A stretch of DNA of 10,657 nucleotides from an uncultured Zoogloea sp. (GTDB lineage: Bacteria; Pseudomonadota; Gammaproteobacteria; Burkholderiales; Rhodocyclaceae), in assembly GCA_937967645.1 (NCBI GenBank), contig CALBTT010000085.1, positions 1-10,657 on the forward strand, in the 5' to 3' direction. The position numbers and the translations under genes were made by a program. The notes beneath the pieces are model-generated. The model was not told the origin of the DNA and ran no database searches. It saw only the letters and a list, made by a program, of their open reading frames with translations. Shown one piece after another: positions 6,001 through 10,657 of this stretch (position 1 is its first letter; each line of letters starts with the position of its first letter).

Positions 6001-6034
6001 CCGTTCATCATTAACCTCGCACCGGAGCTACAGC

Positions 6035-7417
6035 ATGTTCGTCCCCGCCCCAGAGATCTTCAAGGCCTATGACATTCGCGGCATCGTCGACAAGACCCTG
6101 ACCGCCGAAGCTGTCCGCGCCATCGGCCATGCCCTGGGCTCCGAAGCCGTCGCCCGCGGCCAGAAAGCCATCGCCGTCGGGCGTGATGGCCGCCTGTCGG
6201 GCCCCGAGCTGGCGGGCGCCCTCGCCGATGGCATCCGTGCCGCCGGCGTCGACGTCATCGACGTGGGTTGCGTCCCGACCCCGCTGACCTACTTCGCCGC
6301 CTACGAGCTGGGCACGAACTCCTGCGTCTCGGTCACCGGCAGCCACAACCCCCCAGATTACAACGGCCTGAAGATGGTACTGGGCGGCCAGACCCTGTTC
6401 GGCGAGCTGATCCAGGGCCTGCGCCAGCGCATCATCGACGGCAACCTGGTGACCGCGGCCGAGCCCGGCAAGCTGACCCAGGCCGACGTGGTGCCGGCTT
6501 ACATCGACAAGATCGTCGGCGACGTGAAGCTGTCCCGCCCGATGAAGGTGGTCATGGACTGTGGTAACGGTGTCGCCGGCGCCGTGGCACCCGAACTCTT
6601 CAAGCGCCTGGGCTGCGAGCTGGTCGAGCTGTTCTGCGAGGTGGACGGCAACTTCCCGAACCATCACCCGGACCCGTCCAAGCCCGAGAACCTGGCCGAC
6701 GTGATCCGCGCCCTGAAGGAAACCGATGCCGAAATCGGCCTGGCCTTCGATGGCGACGGCGACCGCCTGGGCGTGGTGACCAAGGACGGCGAGATCATCT
6801 TCCCGGACCGTCAGCTGATGCTGTTCGCCGAAGACGTGCTGACCCGCGTGCCGGGCGGCGAGATCATCTACGACGTGAAATGCACCCGCAACCTGGCCGG
6901 CTGGATCAAGGACCGCGGCGGCAAGCCCACCATGTGGAACACCGGCCACGCCTTGGTGAAGGCCAAGCTCAAGGAGACCGGCGCCCCGCTGGCCGGCGAG
7001 ATGAGCGGCCACGTGTTCTTCAAGGAACGCTGGTACGGCTTCGATGACGGCCTGTACACAGGCGCCCGCCTGCTCGAGATCGTGTCCCGCCAGGCCGATG
7101 CCAACCCGGTGCTCAAGGGTCTGCCCAACGCCACCAGCACCCCCGAGCTCAACATCAAGATGAACGAAGGCGAGCCCTTCGCCCTGGTGGACAAGCTGAA
7201 GGCCGAAGCCACCTTCGAAGGCGCAGAGAGCCTGCTGACCATCGACGGCGTGCGGGTCGAGTACACCGACGGCTTCGGGCTGGCCCGCCCCTCCAACACC
7301 ACCCCGGTGGTGGTCCTGCGCTTCGAGGCCGACAACGAGGTAGCCATCGCCCGCATCCAGGCCGACTTCCGCCGCGCCATCGAAGGCGTGTGGCCGGGCG
7401 TCAAGCTGCCGTTCTGA
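6035..7417 (+). CDS. algC: Phosphomannomutase/phosphoglucomutase (AlgC type)
   Basis: This enzyme interconverts hexose 6- and 1-phosphates (mannose, glucose) through a bis-phosphate intermediate. It feeds GDP-mannose and UDP-glucose pathways for LPS and exopolysaccharide in the cytoplasm. At 460 residues it matches the Pseudomonas AlgC length. Domain 1 opens with FKAYDIRG (9-16) and carries the phosphoserine loop TGSHNPPDYNG with S103. The Mg2+ loop FDGDGDR holds D239, D241 and D243. The sugar-binding loop is GEMSGHVFF (321-329), and the C-terminal phosphate-binding loop is RPSNTTP (418-424). The CEVDGNFPNHHPDP block (201-214) is also characteristic of AlgC. The frame is open from 5918, but the ATG at 6035 gives the family N-terminus and has GGAG at 6024-6027, 7 bases upstream. 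Such genes are also called manB or pgm; dual specificity is known for AlgC and assumed here. A bidirectional terminator follows. Confidence 0.96.
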   Translation: MFVPAPEIFKAYDIRGIVDKTLTAEAVRAIGHALGSEAVARGQKAIAVGRDGRLSGPELAGALADGIRAAGVDVIDVGCVPTPLTYFAAYELGTNSCVSVTGSHNPPDYNGLKMVLGGQTLFGELIQGLRQRIIDGNLVTAAEPGKLTQADVVPAYIDKIVGDVKLSRPMKVVMDCGNGVAGAVAPELFKRLGCELVELFCEVDGNFPNHHPDPSKPENLADVIRALKETDAEIGLAFDGDGDRLGVVTKDGEIIFPDRQLMLFAEDVLTRVPGGEIIYDVKCTRNLAGWIKDRGGKPTMWNTGHALVKAKLKETGAPLAGEMSGHVFFKERWYGFDDGLYTGARLLEIVSRQADANPVLKGLPNATSTPELNIKMNEGEPFALVDKLKAEATFEGAESLLTIDGVRVEYTDGFGLARPSNTTPVVVLRFEADNEVAIARIQADFRRAIEGVWPGVKLPF

Positions 7418-7432
7418 GCGTCGCCTGCAGCA

Positions 7433-7464
7433 TGAAAAGGGCCACCCCAGGGTGGCCCTTTTCA
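7433..7464. terminator. Bidirectional intrinsic terminator between algC and the Nudix gene
   Basis: A long inverted repeat (about 7433-7447 with 7450-7464, core GAAAAGGGCCACC/GGTGGCCCTTTTC) with a CCAG loop lies 15 bases after the algC stop and about 20 bases beyond the stop of the converging Nudix gene. The outer A:T pairs place a TTTT run on each strand at the end of the stem, so it works as an intrinsic terminator in both directions. Confidence 0.88.
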
Positions 7465-7485
7465 CATCCTGACCCAGCTTTCGGA

Positions 7486-8037
7486 CTACAGGTCCGCGTG
7501 GGCAAACAGATTGCCTTCGACCATCTCGGGCAGGGGCAAGCCCCGCGACAGCATCCAGTCGCGCACCGCCTGGCCGGTGGCCTGCGGCCACGGCCGCAGC
7601 TGCTCTGGCCGCAGCAAGCGGTACTCGGCCAACTCCTCGTTGAGCAGGATCTCACCGCGCGCCTGCACGTGATAGCCGATCAGGATCTCGTTCTTGCGGA
7701 AGAACGGGTACGCCCCCAGCAGGCGCACCGATACGGCGTCGAGATTGACCTCTTCCTTCACCTCACGGGCCACGGCGTCCTCGGGGGACTCGCCCTTCTC
7801 GAGGAAGCCGGTGACCAGCGCGAACATCTTCTCCGGCCAGGCATTATTGCGGGCCAGCAGGATGGCGCCGTCCCGGTCCACACACTCGATCACCGCTGCC
7901 ACCACCGGCAGCGGGTTATCCCAACGCACGAAGCCGCAGGACGGGGTGTAGCAGGCCTGGCGCTCGGCGCCGGCCACCTCACCCCACTCGAGAGGGCTGC
8001 CGCACTGGGGACAGAAACGCCAGGAAGAGCCGCTCAT
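7486..8037 (-). CDS. Nudix hydrolase with N-terminal zinc ribbon
   Basis: A 183-residue predicted pyrophosphohydrolase acting on a nucleoside diphosphate linked to another group. The N-terminus holds a zinc ribbon, C9-x2-C12 (FCPQCG) and C29-x4-C34 (CYTPSC), as in NudC-like (NADH pyrophosphatase) and related Nudix proteins. Then come DNPLPVVAAVIE (40-51) and the Nudix box GFLEKGESPEDAVAREVKEE (77-96), whose metal-binding R91, E92, E95 and E96 are intact; the usual Gly after EEx is Asn98 here (EEVNL). It lacks the extra N-terminal domain of true NudC and I do not see a clear SQPWPFP motif, so the substrate is left open. The ATG at 8037 starts 5 bases after the alaS stop, making it the last gene of the alaS transcript. 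A TTG at 8067 would add ten residues but overlaps alaS and is unlikely. The terminator at 7433-7464 ends the unit. Confidence 0.9.
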   Translation of the reverse strand: MSGSSWRFCPQCGSPLEWGEVAGAERQACYTPSCGFVRWDNPLPVVAAVIECVDRDGAILLARNNAWPEKMFALVTGFLEKGESPEDAVAREVKEEVNLDAVSVRLLGAYPFFRKNEILIGYHVQARGEILLNEELAEYRLLRPEQLRPWPQATGQAVRDWMLSRGLPLPEMVEGNLFAHADL

Positions 8038-8042
8038 CGCCG

Positions 8043-10657
8043 TCAGCCCAGCTTGCCGCCGACCCAACCCGCCACGCCCGCCAGCGCGGCCGGCAGCGCA
8101 GCGGCATCCGTACCGCCGGCCTGGGCCATGTCGGGACGGCCGCCGCCCTTGCCACCGACCTGCTGGGCCACAAAGTTGACCAGCTCGCCAGCCTTGACCT
8201 TGCCGGTCAGGTCCGGGGTCACGCCCGCGATCAGGCTGACCTTGCCGTCGGTGACGCTGGCCAGCACGATGGCCGCGCTCTTGAGCTTGTCCTTGAGCTT
8301 GTCGAGGGTTTCGCGCAAGGTCGCCACATCAGCCCCCTCCAGGGTCGCGGCCAGCACCTTGGCGCCAGCCACCTCAGTGGCCTGCGCTACCAGGTCGTCG
8401 CCCTGGCTGGCCGCCAGCTTGCTCTTCAGGCGGGCCAGCTCCTTCTCGAGGGCCTTCACGTTGTCCATCACCTGGGCGACGCGAGCCAGCACTTCCTGGG
8501 GCTGCGCCTTGAGGGCACCAGTCACGCCATCCAGCAGGGCCTGCTGTTCCTGCACCAGGGCCACCGCCACATCGCCGCACACCGCCTCGATACGCCGCAC
8601 ACCGGCCGCAACGCCGCCTTCGAGGGTGATCTTGAACAGGCCGATGTCGCCGGTACGGGCCACGTGGGTACCGCCACACAGTTCCTTGGAGGAGCCGATG
8701 CTGAGCACCCGTACCTCATCACCGTACTTCTCGCCGAAGAGCATCATCGCGCCGGTCTTCTGGGCCGACTCGATGTCCATCACGGCTGCCTCGGTGGCGG
8801 CGTTGGCGAGGATCTCGTCATTGACGATGCGTTCGATGCGGGCGATCTCGGCGGCCGTCACCGGCTGGGTGTGGGCAAAGTCGAAGCGGGTCTTGTCCGG
8901 ATCCACCTGCGAGCCCTTCTGCTGCACGTGACCGCCCAGCACCTCGCGGAGGGCCTTGTGCAGCAGGTGGGTGGCCGAGTGATGGCGGGCGGTGCGGGCA
9001 CGGGCCGCCACGTCCACGCGGGCCGTCACGCCGTTGCCGACGGTGAGCTTGCCGGTGCTGACCACGCCGTGATGGCCGAACACGGTGGCCTGGATCTTCT
9101 GGGTGTCTTCCACCGCGAAGATGCCATGCACGGAGCGCAGTTCGCCCCGGTCGCCGACCTGGCCGCCGGACTCGGCGTAGAAGGGGGTGTCGTCCAGCAC
9201 GACGACGCCCATGTCGCCTTCGTTAAGCTCGTTGACGGCCACGCCGTCCTTGTAGAGGGCCAGCACATTGCCCTTGGCCTCCAGGCTGTCGTAGCCATGG
9301 AAGGTGGTCGCCGGGCCGTCATATTCCAGGTTGGCGGCCATCTTGAACTTGCCGGCCGCGCGGGCCTGCTCCTTCTGGCGCGCCATGGCGGCGTCGAAGG
9401 CGGCGCTGTCCACGGTGACCTCGCGCTCACGGCACACGTCGGCGGTCAGGTCGAGAGGGAAGCCGAAGGTGTCGTGCAGCTTGAAGGCGGTCTCACCGTT
9501 GAAGACGGTATTGCCGGCTGCAGCCATCGCCGCCAGCTCGCCTTCGAGGATGGCCATGCCGTTCTCGATGGTGGCGAAGAAGCGATCCTCCTCCTGCTTG
9601 AGGATCTCGGTGACACGTTGCTCACCGGCCTTCAGCTCCGGATAAGCCTCGCCCATCTCGGCGACCAGGTCGGCCACCATCTTGTGGAAGAAGGCGGCGC
9701 GGGCACCGAGCTTGTAGCCGTGGCGGATGGCGCGGCGGATGATCCGGCGCAGCACGTAGCCGCGACCTTCGTTACCGGGGATCACGCCGTCGGCGATCAG
9801 GAAGGAACAGGCGCGGATATGGTCAGCCAGCACTTTGAGGGACGGGCTGTCCATGTCGGCATCGCTGGTCTCCCGGGCTGCCGCCTTGATCAGGGTCTGG
9901 AACAGGTCGATCTCGTAGTTGGCATGCACGCCCTGCAGCACCGCGGAGATGCGCTCCAGGCCCATGCCGGTGTCCACGCTGGGCTTGGGCAGCGGATGCA
10001 TCACGCCGGCCTCGTCCCGGTTGAACTGCATGAACACGTTGTTCCAGATCTCGATGAAGCGGTCGCCGTCTTCCTCCGGGGAGCCCGGGGGGCCACCCCA
10101 GATGTGCTCGCCGTGGTCGTAGAAGATCTCGGTGCAGGGGCCGCAGGGGCCGGTGTCGCCCATCATCCAGAAGTTGTCGGAGGCGTAGCGGGCACCCTTG
10201 TTGTCACCGATGCGGATCACACGCTCGGCCGGAACACCGATCTCCTTGGTCCAGATATCGTAGGCCTCGTCGTCCTCCGCGTAGACGGTGACGGTGAGCT
10301 TGTCCTTCGGCAGCTTGAAGACGCCGGTGAGCAGCTCCCAGGCATAGTTGATGGCGTCGCGCTTGAAGTAGTCGCCGAAGCTGAAGTTGCCCAGCATCTC
10401 GAAGAAGGTGTGATGGCGGGCGGTGTAGCCGACGTTCTCGAGGTCGTTGTGCTTTCCGCCGGCACGCACGCATTTCTGCGAGGTGGTGGCGCGGGTATAG
10501 GGGCGCTTGTCGAAGCCGAGGAAAACGTCCTTGAACTGGTTCATGCCCGCGTTGGTGAACAGCAGGGTCGGATCCTCATGGGGCACCAGCGAGCTGGAAG
10601 CCACGATCTGGTGGCCCTTGGAGGCGAAGAATTCAAGGAATTTCTGGCGGATTTCGG
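8043..10657 (-). CDS. alaS: Alanyl-tRNA synthetase (N-terminal few residues outside window)
   Basis: AlaRS charges tRNA-Ala, recognising the G3:U70 pair, and edits mischarged Ser and Gly. About 870 codons are visible and the frame is still open at the window edge (EIRQKFLEFFASKGHQ at 10655 downwards). By comparison with E. coli AlaS only about seven residues are missing. Class II motifs are evident: ASSSLVPHEDPTLLFTNAGM, TRATTSQKCVRAGGKHNDLE and HHTFFEMLGNFSFGDYFK. The editing domain has its zinc ligands, HSATHLLH (8981 down to 8958) and CGGTH (8678 down to 8664). A coiled-coil-like linker (ALEKELARLKSKL) leads to the C-Ala domain, which ends with the glycine-rich GGKGGGRPDMAQAGG (8157 down to 8113). 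All catalytic and editing signatures are intact. The internal GTG at 10604 is not the start. The gene is followed 5 bases later by the Nudix hydrolase. Confidence 0.98.
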   Translation of the reverse strand, partial: EIRQKFLEFFASKGHQIVASSSLVPHEDPTLLFTNAGMNQFKDVFLGFDKRPYTRATTSQKCVRAGGKHNDLENVGYTARHHTFFEMLGNFSFGDYFKRDAINYAWELLTGVFKLPKDKLTVTVYAEDDEAYDIWTKEIGVPAERVIRIGDNKGARYASDNFWMMGDTGPCGPCTEIFYDHGEHIWGGPPGSPEEDGDRFIEIWNNVFMQFNRDEAGVMHPLPKPSVDTGMGLERISAVLQGVHANYEIDLFQTLIKAAARETSDADMDSPSLKVLADHIRACSFLIADGVIPGNEGRGYVLRRIIRRAIRHGYKLGARAAFFHKMVADLVAEMGEAYPELKAGEQRVTEILKQEEDRFFATIENGMAILEGELAAMAAAGNTVFNGETAFKLHDTFGFPLDLTADVCREREVTVDSAAFDAAMARQKEQARAAGKFKMAANLEYDGPATTFHGYDSLEAKGNVLALYKDGVAVNELNEGDMGVVVLDDTPFYAESGGQVGDRGELRSVHGIFAVEDTQKIQATVFGHHGVVSTGKLTVGNGVTARVDVAARARTARHHSATHLLHKALREVLGGHVQQKGSQVDPDKTRFDFAHTQPVTAAEIARIERIVNDEILANAATEAAVMDIESAQKTGAMMLFGEKYGDEVRVLSIGSSKELCGGTHVARTGDIGLFKITLEGGVAAGVRRIEAVCGDVAVALVQEQQALLDGVTGALKAQPQEVLARVAQVMDNVKALEKELARLKSKLAASQGDDLVAQATEVAGAKVLAATLEGADVATLRETLDKLKDKLKSAAIVLASVTDGKVSLIAGVTPDLTGKVKAGELVNFVAQQVGGKGGGRPDMAQAGGTDAAALPAALAGVAGWVGGKLG

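Noticed and set aside
5918..6034. 39-residue N-terminal extension of algC
   Set aside because: It overlaps the hydrolase gene, runs through the TATAAT box, and its sequence has no likeness to the family. The ATG at 6035 has a good ribosome binding site.
6011..7591. 526-codon minus-strand open frame opposite algC
   Set aside because: Its low-complexity Gly/Ala/His/Val composition is a shadow of algC, and it reads through the bidirectional terminator.
7390..8931. 513-codon plus-strand open frame opposite the Nudix gene and alaS
   Set aside because: It crosses the terminator and two real minus-strand genes; the Ser/Thr/Ala-rich translation is a reverse-frame artefact.
1..10657. CRISPR arrays, insertion sequences, toxin-antitoxin or defence genes, tRNA genes
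   Set aside because: Both strands were read for direct-repeat arrays, transposase motifs and tRNA-like folds. None was seen; nearly all sequence is accounted for by housekeeping genes.

Overview
The window is GC-rich and densely coding. It looks like ordinary chromosome of a betaproteobacterium, most likely in or near the Rhodocyclales (the Azoarcus/Thauera/Zoogloea type). That placement is inference from remembered protein similarity, GC bias and gene order; no search was run. I see no mobile element, phage gene, CRISPR array, tRNA or rRNA.

Layout. (1) Positions 1-1006, + strand: the 3' end of proS, overlapped by a small secreted lytic transglycosylase. (2) Positions 1030-1053: a hairpin that can end transcription from both sides. 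(3) Positions 1076-3203, - strand: a three-gene unit read as nudJ, then a secreted protein of unknown function, then mnmA. (4) Positions 3204-3320: a divergent promoter region. (5) Positions 3321-5952, + strand: ilvE, a 66-residue CHCC zinc-finger protein, an NTF2/SnoaL-like protein and a YheT-type alpha/beta hydrolase. (6) Positions 5953-7417, + strand: algC-type phosphomannomutase/phosphoglucomutase with its own good -10 box. (7) Positions 7433-7464: a second bidirectional terminator. (8) Positions 7486-10657, - strand: alaS (5' end beyond the window) followed by a zinc-ribbon Nudix hydrolase.

Functionally this is mostly core metabolism and translation: two aminoacyl-tRNA synthetases (ProRS, AlaRS), tRNA wobble thiolation (MnmA), branched-chain amino acid transamination (IlvE), hexose-phosphate supply for surface polysaccharide (AlgC), two Nudix clean-up enzymes and one peptidoglycan lyase. 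Genes are tightly packed, with start/stop overlaps at proS/slt, the unknown gene/mnmA and the NTF2-like/YheT pair. No gene-free stretch exceeds about 120 bases.

I did not find a new multi-gene system. The item most worth following up is the secreted protein between nudJ and mnmA (2178-2735). It has no name I recognise, but it carries a Cys...His...Asp arrangement like that of transglutaminase-like or papain-like enzymes. Smaller points are a 13-bp GNRA-capped hairpin without a U-tract, changed Nudix-box glycines in both Nudix proteins, and a histidine-rich NTF2-like protein coupled to a YheT-type hydrolase through a TTG start.
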